Positions 45,545 through 53,666 of a DNA stretch of 64,000 nucleotides are shown in pieces. A program made the translations under genes and the position numbers. Each line of letters opens with the position of its first letter. Position 1 is the stretch's first letter. The DNA is from Lewinella sp. LCG006 (lineage in GTDB: Bacteria > Bacteroidota > Bacteroidia > Chitinophagales > Saprospiraceae): contig NZ_CP160680.1 of NCBI RefSeq assembly GCF_040784935.1, positions 6,491,802-6,555,801 on the forward strand. The letters are read 5' to 3'. The notes beneath the pieces were generated by a model that had not been told where the DNA came from, made no database searches, and saw nothing but the letters and a program-made list of their open reading frames with translations.

Positions 45545-46141
45545 TTAATGCAACTTCGCATTGATCAAGTTCAAAAATTCATTGCGGGTTTCCACCTTTT
45601 GAAACTCCCCCGTAAAGGCCGAAGTGGTGGTGATGGAGTTCTGTTTTTGCACCCCACGCATCATCATACACATGTGCCGAGCTTCAATGACGACTGCTGC
45701 ACCCTGAGGTTGTAGCGTCCGTTGGATACTGTGCAGAATTTGGTCCGTTAGTCGCTCCTGTACCTGTAGCCTTCGGGCAAAAACATCAATGACCCGAGGA
45801 ATCTTACTGAGGCCAACAATGTAGCCATTTGGGATATAGGCGACGTGAGCTTTGCCAAAAAAGGGCAGCACGTGGTGTTCACACAAGGAATACAATTCGA
45901 TATCTTTGACAATGACCATTTCACTGTAATCTTCGCGGAACATGGCCGAGCGTAAAATTTCCTCGGCGTCTTGCGCGTAGCCCTGAGTAAGGAATTGCAT
46001 GGCTTTAGCTGCCCTCTCAGGCGTTTTCACCAAGCCTTCTCTAGTGACATCCTCACCTAATTGACCGATCATCTCCCCAAAATGCGATTGCAGCCTTGCG
46101 GTTACCTCATCGTCGTATTCCTCGTAATGCTGGTATGCCAT
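45545..46141 (-). CDS. folE: GTP cyclohydrolase I
   Basis: Converts GTP to dihydroneopterin triphosphate, the first step of folate synthesis. 198 residues from the ATG at 46141, just after a -7 element; an in-frame ATG at 46207 lies upstream of that element and is rejected. Zinc and active-site residues are in [20 protein letters not shown] (Cys87, His90) and in [36 protein letters not shown] is also typical. fabD follows after 9 bp. Confidence 0.97.
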   Translation of the reverse strand: MAYQHYEEYDDEVTARLQSHFGEMIGQLGEDVTREGLVKTPERAAKAMQFLTQGYAQDAEEILRSAMFREDYSEMVIVKDIELYSLCEHHVLPFFGKAHVAYIPNGYIVGLSKIPRVIDVFARRLQVQERLTDQILHSIQRTLQPQGAAVVIEARHMCMMMRGVQKQNSITTTSAFTGEFQKVETRNEFLNLINAKLH

Positions 46142-46159
46142 AATCACTTGTTTGTACCG

Positions 46160-46167
46160 CAAAGCTA
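46160..46167 (-). promoter_or_regulatory. -7 element of the folE-fabD operon
   Basis: TAGCTTTG on the minus strand, 18 bp upstream of the folE ATG. A full TAnnTTTG match, but no clear TTG at -33. Confidence 0.45.
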
Positions 46168-46278
46168 AGGAAAAGTTAGCCGTTCTAAAGCCCCCTCGTC
46201 CGATCAAGCATCAAATTAATCTAAAAAATGGAAGGGTTATTCGGAGGCTGTACTAACTTTACGACGAAATAATCAGGA

Positions 46279-47349
46279 ATGAAGTTATTTTTATCGCTTA
46301 CTACCTTTGCAAATAATTTGGGAAGCATCCCCTTGCTCGCCAAAGCTGGCAGGGTCGCTTACCATGCTGTTTTCTGGGTAGCTCTTTTTGCCTTTCTACT
46401 ATACTTTGATGACTCGGGCCTTTCTACCCTTGATCGTTGGTGGAATGAATTGATCAATCTTCTTTTCTATGCTGTCATCGTTTATTTTAATCTTTTTTAC
46501 CTCATTCCCAATTACCTGACCAAGAAACGCTTCCTTACTTATCTCTTACTGCTACTGGCTGTCACCCTGATTTTGACACCACTCAGAGTGATCTTTCTGT
46601 ATTTCCGCTTTAGCGGAATTCCGCAATTGCAAAACACCCTACTGGGCAATCTCGACCTTTACTTTCTACTCACCTTCACCATCGGCGGAGGCTCTACCGT
46701 GCTGAAAATCGTGAGCGATTGGTTTAAACAACTGAGAGAGAAACAGGAGTTGGAAACCCAAACGATGCAATCAGAGCTGCGTTTTCTCAAAAGCCAGATC
46801 AACCCTCATTTTCTGTTCAACACCCTGAACAACCTTTACGCGCTGACCTTGAAAAAATCCGATAAAGCACCAGAGATCGTCATCAAACTCTCGGAGATGA
46901 TGCGCTATATGCTTTACGAATGCAACGAAAAACGGGTACCGCTCTACAAAGAAGTTAATTATTTGAAGAATTACCTCGACCTGGAGCAACTCCGCCAACA
47001 CGACAATATCAGCATCAACTTTCAAGTCGACGGACACGTGAGTGATCAGCAGATCGCGCCGCTTCTGTTTATTCCTTTTTTGGAAAACAGCTTCAAGCAC
47101 GGACTCAACACCCAGCTCAAGGACGGCTTTGTAAACATTCACCTTCAGGTAAAACAGAAATCCGTTGATTTTAAAATAGAAAACAGCAAAGGACAAACCA
47201 TCGCCAGCCCAGATAATCGCCCTAGTGGAGGGATTGGCCTGGTAAACGTTCGCAGACGGCTCAACCTATTGTACCCGGATCATTATCAATTAAGGGTGAG
47301 CAATACGCCGAATACTTTCGCTGTACATTTGACCATTGACTTGGAATGA
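46279..47349 (+). CDS. LytS/YehU-type sensor histidine kinase
   Basis: A 356-residue membrane kinase. Four hydrophobic segments between about 28 and 140 (AVFWVALFAFLLYFD, NLLFYAVIVYFNLFYLIPNYL, YLLLLLAVTLILTPLRVIFL, DLYFLLTFTIGGG). Cytoplasmic His_kinase domain with FLKSQINPHFLFNTLNNLYAL (phospho-acceptor His), an N box FLENSFKHGL and the glycine box PSGGIGLVNVRRRLNLLYP. Its response regulator follows 41 bp later. It is paralogous to the pair at the left edge of the window. Confidence 0.93.
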   Translation: MKLFLSLTTFANNLGSIPLLAKAGRVAYHAVFWVALFAFLLYFDDSGLSTLDRWWNELINLLFYAVIVYFNLFYLIPNYLTKKRFLTYLLLLLAVTLILTPLRVIFLYFRFSGIPQLQNTLLGNLDLYFLLTFTIGGGSTVLKIVSDWFKQLREKQELETQTMQSELRFLKSQINPHFLFNTLNNLYALTLKKSDKAPEIVIKLSEMMRYMLYECNEKRVPLYKEVNYLKNYLDLEQLRQHDNISINFQVDGHVSDQQIAPLLFIPFLENSFKHGLNTQLKDGFVNIHLQVKQKSVDFKIENSKGQTIASPDNRPSGGIGLVNVRRRLNLLYPDHYQLRVSNTPNTFAVHLTIDLE

Positions 47350-47390
47350 TTATCTTCCGTCTTGAAATAACCCGCTAAACAATCACCATT

Positions 47391-48137
47391 ATGATAAACG
47401 TACTTATCGTTGACGACGAACCACTAGCCCAAGATGTGCTGGAAACCTATATTGAGAAAATGCCCGACCTCAACCTCGTGCAAAAGTGCAATAATGCACT
47501 AGAGGCCAATGAGGCACTCAAATCCAACGATATTGACCTGATGTTTTTAGATATTCAGATGCCCCAGCTTACGGGTACTGATTTTCTGCGTTCCCTCGTT
47601 AATCCACCCGTCGTTATTTTCACCACCGCCTACTCCAACTACGCGGTGGATGGTTTTGAACTCAATGCGCTGGACTACTTGCTGAAGCCCATCTCTCTGG
47701 AGCGTTTTTTGAAAGCAGCCAATAAAGCCGTAGCTCAGATTGAGCTAAAGAAAGCAGCGGCGGCCGGAGGAAGTGCCAACAAAGAAGAAGCAGACATTCA
47801 GGCCGAAGCAGACTTCATGTTTGTGAAAGCAGATAAAAAACTGGTGAGGGTTTATTATGACGATGTGGTCTACATCGAAGGCCTGAAAGACTACGTGATC
47901 ATCCGTTTGAAAGACACGCGGATTGTGACCCTACAGACCATGAAAAGCCTGGAAGACAAGCTACCCACAGCCATTTTCAAGCGCATCCACCGCTCTTACA
48001 TCGTCAACATCGGCAAGATTGATGCCGTCATGGGCAACATGGTAGAAGTACAGGAAAAAGGACAAGTGAAGCACCTCCCCGTAGGCAAAAATTACCGGGA
48101 TGAGTTGTTGGATTTGATTAATCAGAATCGGTTGTAG
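47391..48137 (+). CDS. LytTR response regulator
   Basis: A 248-residue regulator: receiver domain 1-120 (VLIVDDEPLAQDVLETYIEK, phospho-acceptor Asp in DLMFLDIQMPQLTGTDFL, ALDYLLKPISLERFL), then an Ala/Glu linker and a LytTR DNA-binding domain at about 145-248 (FMFVKADKKLVRVYYDDVVYIEGLKDYVIIRL ... IHRSYIVNIGKIDAV). It is paired with the kinase directly upstream. Target promoters not known. About 250 bp of featureless sequence follow, before the AT-rich island. Confidence 0.95.
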   Translation: MINVLIVDDEPLAQDVLETYIEKMPDLNLVQKCNNALEANEALKSNDIDLMFLDIQMPQLTGTDFLRSLVNPPVVIFTTAYSNYAVDGFELNALDYLLKPISLERFLKAANKAVAQIELKKAAAAGGSANKEEADIQAEADFMFVKADKKLVRVYYDDVVYIEGLKDYVIIRLKDTRIVTLQTMKSLEDKLPTAIFKRIHRSYIVNIGKIDAVMGNMVEVQEKGQVKHLPVGKNYRDELLDLINQNRL

Positions 48138-48388
48138 GGGGATCACGTAGTTCTTCAAGATGAAATACGTGCGCAATCCTTGCTGATGGGCTTCTTTTGT
48201 TTTCTTTGCTTTTTGTTTTGTGAATGAGGGAACGAAATTAGGGAATAGATAATCAATTGAAAAACGAGGAATTGGGAGGGGTGGAAGATGGGGGGATTCA
48301 ACGGTTTGGCTACGCGCCGTGCGACGAAGGAGCATGGACGTCATAGCCTGTATTGGGCACAGTTTCATATTCGTATAACAGTATTGAT

Positions 48389-49207
48389 TTAACCAAACAG
48401 TGACTGAAGGCTAGCTAAAACTGGCTCGGTCCAAGCATTACCTGCCACTCCTAACAATATGCCGTGTATAGTTTCCAAAGACTGCGAAATGATTGATTTC
48501 TTGGGCTCACTTTTCTTCAGTTGTAGCATCAATCTTTGTATCTCCACGAGCATATCTTCTTTTCCATCAAAATCATCCTTTGGCATTTCTTTATTGATGA
48601 TTTCTATAAATTCGGTAATCCTCCTAATATAGTCATCAGGATATTCTCCTTGCTGAATATTGACACCATAAGCAGAGTTGATCTGATTATTATCTCCAAT
48701 ATTTAAGGTAGAACCACTTCCTACGAAGTATGTCGAACTTCTAATCTTTTGACTTTCCTGTTCGCTTTTCCACTCAGTGAAAGAACCAAATTCGATTACC
48801 TCGTATCCTTTTCTTGTCAATACGTACATATTCTTTTCCTTGGAAACTAGCTCGATGGCTTCCATTTTTCTCAGTGCTATCAATTTTTCCGAGGCAATAT
48901 CCTTCGAAACTGCCATACTACCCTTTTGATTCATTTCATCCAATAACTGATCAATAATCGAACCCATAATTGATTTGGTTTTTAATAATTCAAATGTACT
49001 CACAATAAGTTCAAAATCTTCTCTATTTTCAAATACTTTATCTTTAGTCTCAATGACGGTTTCTTCATTGTTCCTAATCGAAAAAGAAGTAATCTCGCTT
49101 ACATCAATGTATACCTCTCTATCAGCTTCTTTTTGAAGCCCCTTCATTCGTAGTTCTAATAAACTTAATGGAGATTTTCGCCTAATTTTACCCTTAATAA
49201 CTTTCAT
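48389..49207 (-). CDS. Unknown protein with Gly/Asn motif, part of the defence-like island
   Basis: A 272-residue cytoplasmic protein. Residues about 80-155 look like a winged-helix domain (AVSKDIASEKLIALRKMEAI ... MYVLTRKGYEVIEFG). At about 170-192 lies STLNIGDNNQINSAYGVNIQ, which the small upstream protein (49226-49456) also carries. The C-terminal 80 residues are helical and end SLETIHGILLGVAGNAWTEP with a short hydrophobic tail. No family is recognised. It starts 18 bp after the small gene's stop, so the two form an operon. The pairing is discussed in the findings. Confidence 0.75.
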   Translation of the reverse strand: MKVIKGKIRRKSPLSLLELRMKGLQKEADREVYIDVSEITSFSIRNNEETVIETKDKVFENREDFELIVSTFELLKTKSIMGSIIDQLLDEMNQKGSMAVSKDIASEKLIALRKMEAIELVSKEKNMYVLTRKGYEVIEFGSFTEWKSEQESQKIRSSTYFVGSGSTLNIGDNNQINSAYGVNIQQGEYPDDYIRRITEFIEIINKEMPKDDFDGKEDMLVEIQRLMLQLKKSEPKKSIISQSLETIHGILLGVAGNAWTEPVLASLQSLFG

Positions 49208-49225
49208 TGTTAACCCTCTCCTTTA

Positions 49226-49456
49226 CTATTGTTTAATGTCTGTCCCATGTGCAGAATTTATATCATTACCATCCCCAATGTTTAAAGCTGCTCTATCACC
49301 CGTATTCATTACATTTATCTGCTTCATAACGAATGTGATGACTTGATTAACTTCTTCTTTTTCTTCAACCTTGAGACTTGATCCATCAGCGTTTTCTGGA
49401 AGCTTTTTCTCTAATTCAAGTAGTAGGTCTAAAAATTTACTACGAATCTCAGACAA
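49226..49456 (-). CDS. Small protein sharing the Gly/Asn motif
   Basis: 76 residues from a TTG at 49456; no ATG is available in frame, and the frame stays open upstream as far as the terminator. The first 50 residues are a helical, charged domain (FLDLLLELEKKLPENAD ... EVNQVITFVMKQINV). The end, AALNIGDGNDINSAHGTDIK, matches the motif of the next protein in LNIGDxNxINSAxGxxIxQ. The protein is nothing but helix plus motif, as expected for an adaptor or a signalling partner (inference). Confidence 0.65.
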   Translation of the reverse strand: MSEIRSKFLDLLLELEKKLPENADGSSLKVEEKEEVNQVITFVMKQINVMNTGDRAALNIGDGNDINSAHGTDIKQ

Positions 49457-49489
49457 AACTTGAGTTACGGAAATTTTATGCTTACCGAT

Positions 49490-49550
49490 AACAAAAAAGC
49501 CTCAACGCATGACCTCGCTACACTCCGTCAGGCGTTGAGGCTTTTTTGTT
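49490..49550. terminator. Strong bidirectional terminator-like inverted repeat
   Basis: A 19-bp perfect stem, aacaaaaaagcctcaacgc (49490-49508) and its complement (49532-49550), with a 23-nt loop. It separates the three upstream island genes from the two motif-sharing genes, so the latter probably have their own promoter, or are reached only by read-through. Confidence 0.85.
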
Positions 49551-49594
49551 GGGTACAGTTCATTAATCCTCAAAACAATATTCGAATCAGCTCC

Positions 49595-50077
49595 TTACCG
49601 TTTGAACCCGATAAGCGCTCTACTTTCCATCTCAAATGGCTTCATCATATCTAAGAACTTGACAACGTATTCCCTAATTTTGGATTCCGTAACATCACTG
49701 GGCTCAAGAAGGTCAATTTGAACATAAGATTCTTTACAATACGCAATTTCCTCGACATAAGGATTTTCAATCCAAACACTAATTTTTCCACTGAAAAGTT
49801 GTCCAAAGTGAAGAGCCCCTCCAATGTACATATAAGATCGTTTCTCCTCTATATTTACTATTCCACTTGGAAAGTTCTCCATTGACAGGTAAATAGACTC
49901 TCTATTTGTTAGCGTTTCATGCTTATCAACGTGCCATGGAAAATCATAGGAAGATACGATCCCTCTTAGGACATCATTAATCAACGCCTTTTTTCCATCT
50001 TTCCACAAAAGTCTTTTTTCTTCAATAATTTTCTGCGACTTCTTGAACGAGTCTATTTTTTCTTGGATTTGGTCCAT
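49595..50077 (-). CDS. Unknown protein in the defence-like island
   Basis: A 160-residue cytoplasmic protein. The N-terminal 40 residues are helical and charged (KIDSFKKSQKIIEEKRLLW); the rest is strand-rich (SYMYIGGALHFGQLFSGKISVWIENP). No catalytic motif and no family are recognised. It lies between the Mrr-type nuclease (182 bp upstream) and the terminator at 49490. Confidence 0.65.
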   Translation of the reverse strand: MDQIQEKIDSFKKSQKIIEEKRLLWKDGKKALINDVLRGIVSSYDFPWHVDKHETLTNRESIYLSMENFPSGIVNIEEKRSYMYIGGALHFGQLFSGKISVWIENPYVEEIAYCKESYVQIDLLEPSDVTESKIREYVVKFLDMMKPFEMESRALIGFKR

Positions 50078-50259
50078 GTTTTTATTCTTTAGAACAATCT
50101 CTAGTGCTTATAAAGTTTTAATTGAACTTGTAATTCAAATTCATTGACACCAAAAAAGTATATTAATCACCATTAGAAACGAGCCTTTTCCCAAGTTAAG
50201 GCAGGCAAAATTTTAACACTACTTTCGATAGCTCATAAGGTTGTATATAATACGTGTAA

Positions 50260-51093
50260 TCAATTCCCTAAACTCCTCATCAGTTTCTTCCATGGCCTTT
50301 CTTCCATGGCCTTATTAAGGTTCAAAATGTCAACAAACTTTGGAAAATCAATTAATTCTATAGCTTCCACAAAGTTATTCTTCAGAACTTTCATTTTCGC
50401 TGCATGTGCAAAGTTTGAATACTTCTTAGCTGTAGTGACGAAAATTGCTCTCTTGTTATTATTAATAGCCATTGCGCCGATCAGTTCTCTTATAGGCACC
50501 ACTCCCTCAGTTGAATTTGGTTTTGTTCTTCTTTTCACTTGAACTACTGTCGTTTCATTCTCTGAATCGATTAGCAGTAGATCAATTCCCCCATCATTAC
50601 TTTTCCCCACATGGACTACTTGACAATCTAAATGATCTTTCAGAATATCTCCCACTAACCTTTCAAAAACGGTTGGATTTACACCATATGCAATTTCTGG
50701 TCTTTTAGATAGCTCTCGTCGTAAGGTCTCGATTGGAAGTTCTTTACAGTCAACTGAATATTGTCTCAAAATCCCCAATACTCTTTCAGACTGAAACTGA
50801 CTTACACCTTCCCCTAGATATAATGATTCTTCACGACTTAAATACCACCATCCACATTTAGGACAATCATAAACAATAGTTGTATTGTCATACCCAAAAG
50901 TTCCTACATCCGGAACTTCCTTCACTGGAGTCTGAAGTTTTGTTTGACAAAACTTACATTTTTCATAGTGACTGTCGAAAAATTTATTTGTGATTTTTTC
51001 ATAGAGTGGACTCTCATGGTCACCAAAGAAATCATGATTAAATTCTGGAATATATCGTGAATAATCTAACAATATTGGTTTTATCTTACTCAT
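50260..51093 (-). CDS. Mrr-type restriction endonuclease with zinc ribbon
   Basis: 277 residues. N-terminal zinc ribbon with two CxxC pairs (CKFCQTKLQTP and YDCPKCGWWYL). C-terminal Mrr-cat domain of the PD-(D/E)XK fold: VFERLVGDILKDHLDCQVVH (helix with Glu), SNDGGIDLLLID (Asp) and TVVQVKRRTKPN (Q-x-K), then GAMAINNNKRAIFVTTAKKYS. Such proteins cut DNA, often modified or foreign, and occur in type IV restriction and other defence loci. A hairpin at 51161-51206 lies in front of it. No methyltransferase is present. Confidence 0.85.
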   Translation of the reverse strand: MSKIKPILLDYSRYIPEFNHDFFGDHESPLYEKITNKFFDSHYEKCKFCQTKLQTPVKEVPDVGTFGYDNTTIVYDCPKCGWWYLSREESLYLGEGVSQFQSERVLGILRQYSVDCKELPIETLRRELSKRPEIAYGVNPTVFERLVGDILKDHLDCQVVHVGKSNDGGIDLLLIDSENETTVVQVKRRTKPNSTEGVVPIRELIGAMAINNNKRAIFVTTAKKYSNFAHAAKMKVLKNNFVEAIELIDFPKFVDILNLNKAMEERPWKKLMRSLGN

Positions 51094-51160
51094 TTACCAA
51101 TCATTATACGATTACTTAAATATTAATACTTATTCTCTAATTGTGCCAACTCTGGCTTGA

Positions 51161-51206
51161 GCGCAGGCAGAGGAACGAGGCTTGTCGCACAAGCTTTGTT
51201 CTGCGC
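51161..51206. other. Hairpin between the two nuclease genes
   Basis: gaacgaggcttgt pairs with acaagctttgttc (with G-U pairs), and gcgca/tgcgc ends extend the stem. There is no T tail on either strand, so it is not a simple terminator. It may be a processing or protection site in the transcript, or a mobile palindrome. Confidence 0.45.
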
Positions 51207-51211
51207 ATTCA

Positions 51212-52507
51212 TTATATTTCTATTAGTCCAATTGAGTCATATAATAGATCAAATATATATTGCGAACTCCAATCACCAGCATGGTACCTTTTTAGTATTT
51301 CTAATAGAGATAAGGTAGTCATACAAGCCTGATCTTTCATCTTTACATATCTCATCATCTGATCAGGAAAATCAATTTGATTTCTTTCGTTAGGGGGGAC
51401 TTGAATGTGTGTTGCAACAATTAGAAGGCCTTGAGGAATGGTCTTTTGAGTATCATAAAATTCACTACTCCATTTTTCTAATTGGGTTGCAAAGCTCTCT
51501 TGAGCTGTGCCACGAACACCTTTTACTTCGCATACGATATATTTATCGTTTCGACTTATTATAAAGTCCACTCTGTTTTTTTCGGCACCTCTAGAAATTG
51601 TCAAACCCAAATAAGTGAAAATTGCTTCAATTGCACTTTCAAGTTGATCACCTGTTGAAGAAAGGATACTCTTAAATTGAGTCAACACTCTTAATCTTTC
51701 ATTGTAATTTCTCAATTTGTACTCGAGAGTGAGAATTTCGCTCTCAACTTCTTGAATAGATTTACGTATATCAGCCTCTTCTAATATTTGTATTTCTTCT
51801 ACCCACTCAGGAACAGTTTCAGATACATCTCTTCCTAGAGACCTTGAAAGATTTTTAGTAAATGATATGATTGAATCAGCTAATATCATTTGCTCTACCT
51901 GATCAGACTCTAATAAACTATCATTTATCTTAGGTAAATAGTAAATACGTCCTTTGTCAAAGAATTTAATTCCAGCAACGATTTCGTTGGAATTCCTGAT
52001 CTTCAAGAGAGGTATATCAACTTCATTCTTCCTTAAAGTGTATTCGTACTTGAAAAGTCTTGGCCTATCTAGCTTATTTAGTGCTACTTCCACTACTTCA
52101 CTACATGGCTCTATATTTATCCCTGAATTACTAAGTTTGGTCAATTGATGGCCTTCGGGTAATAAAGGTACTTTATTAATCCGCATGTATACTTGGCCAT
52201 CTTCATCCTCATCAACACTGTATGTTTCAGCTTGGCCAGTAACAAAAGCAACAATACTTTTTCCAGATTTAAGATGAGCTTCTACCTGTTTACTCTTAAT
52301 TCTGTATTCCTCATCTATTTGATCTTGATATCTCTGGTCATAAAAAGCCTCTATTGGAACTGCTATATCAGATAAATCAATAAAAACTAAATCTGCATCA
52401 ATCAAGGAATCTGACGAACTGATGTCCTGTATTGTATATCCAAAGTCATGATTAATAAGCTTATTAAAAGGCCCCTTAATCTGGATTATTGTTCGTATTT
52501 CAGACAT
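51212..52507 (-). CDS. Coiled-coil protein with PD-(D/E)XK nuclease-like C-terminal domain
   Basis: 431 residues from the ATG at 52507, which lies 24 bp after a good -7 element; an in-frame ATG at 52564 is upstream of the promoter. Three parts: an N-terminal alpha/beta domain (about 1-95; DADLVFIDLSDIAVP, GKSIVAFVTGQAE) with a sensor look; a long coiled coil (EVESEILTLEYKLRNYNERL); a nuclease-like fold (QLESAIEAIFTYLGLTISRG, RVDFIISRNDKYIVCEVKG: Glu, Asp and E-x-K). It is the first gene of the island and may sense something and activate a nuclease. Not a named family to me. Confidence 0.75.
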   Translation of the reverse strand: MSEIRTIIQIKGPFNKLINHDFGYTIQDISSSDSLIDADLVFIDLSDIAVPIEAFYDQRYQDQIDEEYRIKSKQVEAHLKSGKSIVAFVTGQAETYSVDEDEDGQVYMRINKVPLLPEGHQLTKLSNSGINIEPCSEVVEVALNKLDRPRLFKYEYTLRKNEVDIPLLKIRNSNEIVAGIKFFDKGRIYYLPKINDSLLESDQVEQMILADSIISFTKNLSRSLGRDVSETVPEWVEEIQILEEADIRKSIQEVESEILTLEYKLRNYNERLRVLTQFKSILSSTGDQLESAIEAIFTYLGLTISRGAEKNRVDFIISRNDKYIVCEVKGVRGTAQESFATQLEKWSSEFYDTQKTIPQGLLIVATHIQVPPNERNQIDFPDQMMRYVKMKDQACMTTLSLLEILKRYHAGDWSSQYIFDLLYDSIGLIEI

Positions 52508-52530
52508 CCTTTTATTAGTTGATACATATA

Positions 52531-52564
52531 CAAAAATAGCTAATATACATTTCGAATTCAACAA
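52531..52564 (-). promoter_or_regulatory. Promoter of the defence-like island
   Basis: Minus strand: TTG (about 52559-52564), 20-bp spacer, TATTTTTG (52531-52538), a full TAnnTTTG match. Predicted start near 52527. The 260 bp beyond (52565-52827) show no feature. Confidence 0.5.
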
Positions 52565-52827
52565 TAAGGACTGTCTCTTCGATAATTAAAGTTGCGCAGA
52601 ACTTACTCATATACAAACAAAATACCCCTTTTGACGTACTTTTACAAAAAGAGAAATCATCAAAAGAGTTACGATGCTTTGCAAGGTTGGTCGGCTCACT
52701 TGAGTATTACGGTAGTCTTGTCCAAAAGTTCTTGAATGACATATTTATTTGGTGCTAGGCCCAAGCACATCCGATTTCCGCCCTTCCTCCTCTCACTTTT
52801 GGTGCGTATTTTTTTTACGGGTTATAG

Positions 52828-53058
52828 CTAAGAGGGCATTTCTCCTTCCCCCCTATCATCCCCACACTCCCCCATCACCTCATAATCCCCATTCAAATAA
52901 AAGTCCAAGTCCGTCGCATTTTGCTCGTAAAACTCATCTGCGGGAATACCATCAATGACATACACCCTACGGAATTTCATTTTTCCACCCACGAAGTAGA
53001 GTTCCTTGATAAATTCGCGTCCTTTTTTATCGCTATGAATCTTTTTCTTGTTTTTCAA
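52828..53058 (-). CDS. Small unknown protein
   Basis: 76 residues: a basic N terminus (MKNKKKIHSDKKGREF), then FVGGKMKFRRVYVIDGIPADEFY, which reads as a small beta-hairpin domain, then an acidic tail (CGDDRGEGEMPS). No signal. The composition looks like real protein, but I cannot assign a family, and there is no operon partner. Confidence 0.5.
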   Translation of the reverse strand: MKNKKKIHSDKKGREFIKELYFVGGKMKFRRVYVIDGIPADEFYEQNATDLDFYLNGDYEVMGECGDDRGEGEMPS

Positions 53059-53073
53059 TTATCTGTGATTTAT

Positions 53074-53235
53074 TAGAGTTGTTATGCTGGGACAAGTTTT
53101 GCTGCAAGCGGAAAATTTCATCCTGAACTTCGTTAGATTTTTCGCCGAATTGCCCGCATTCGGCTGCAAAATCTGTCTCGTTCAGAATAAAATTTTATCG
53201 CTTTCGCTAAAACAGCCCCCAGCAGAACAACTCTA
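53074..53235. repeat. Foldback (MITE-like) element, copy 2
   Basis: 162 bp bounded by tagagttgttatgctggg (53074-53091) and the complement of tagagttgttctgctggg (53218-53235), 17 of 18 paired. The whole unit folds back on itself: ctgaac, agatttt and gccgaat on the left pair in order with attcggc, aaaatct and gttcag on the right, with an apical stem GCCGAAT/ATTCGGC. Termini and length match copy 1 (1174-1337). It ends in TA on both sides. Confidence 0.7.
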
Positions 53236-53258
53236 TTAGAAAGTACAGCTTGGAATTC

Positions 53259-53366
53259 TTTGTTATATATAAAATTTTTATATCTTAGCAAAGTCTTAGT
53301 GCTTCAACCTTTTTTAATCCCATGAACATGTCAGGAAGCCGGCTCATTTGGGTCGGCTTCTTTGTT
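53259..53366 (+). ncRNA. Possible small RNA with its own promoter and terminator
   Basis: TTTG (53259-53262), 18-bp spacer and tatcttag (53281-53288, five of six TAnnTTTG bases) could start a transcript near 53294. A stem gaagccg (53335-53341) / cggcttc (53354-53360) with a T-rich tail would end it at about 53366. The roughly 70-nt product has no ORF of note. There is no upstream gene on this strand to need the terminator. Speculative. Confidence 0.3.
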
Positions 53367-53390
53367 TTTGGAGAAGTCCTATGAGGTATC

Positions 53391-53636
53391 TGCCGCGGAG
53401 GCGCGGAGGTACGGCGTTTTTTTTTAGCCACGAAGGCACTAAAACACAAAATAGCACAGAATATTTTTTGTGTACTTTGGTGTTTTTGAGCTTTAGTGGC
53501 TATTCCTGTTACATTCCGTAAACATATGAGATACGGTCCCGACTAGTAAGTTGGGATTATGGAATTCCTCTAAAAATCTCTGCGCCTCCGCGCCCCTGCC
53601 TGCAAGGCCAGCTTGCTGGCAGGCAGGTCCGCGGCA
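53391..53636. repeat. Nested inverted repeats around a tagccac/gtggcta core
   Basis: The outer left arm tgccgcggaggcgcggaggt (53391-53410) pairs with a right arm split in two: cctccgcgcc (53585-53594) and tccgcggca (53628-53636). Between the two halves lies the 33-bp palindrome 53595-53627. An inner inverted repeat (tagccac at 53425, gtggcta ending 53502, with aacacaaaa/ttttgtgt) sits in the middle. Confidence 0.65.
53595..53627. repeat. 33-bp REP-like palindrome
   Basis: Arms cctgcctgc and gcaggcagg enclose a second small hairpin, ccag-cttg-ctgg. It interrupts the right arm of the surrounding inverted repeat without loss or duplication of bases. The same arms surround the IS element at 25113/26701. 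Confidence 0.75.
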
Positions 53637-53666
53637 AATTATTTTTCAAAGTGAGAACTACTATAC

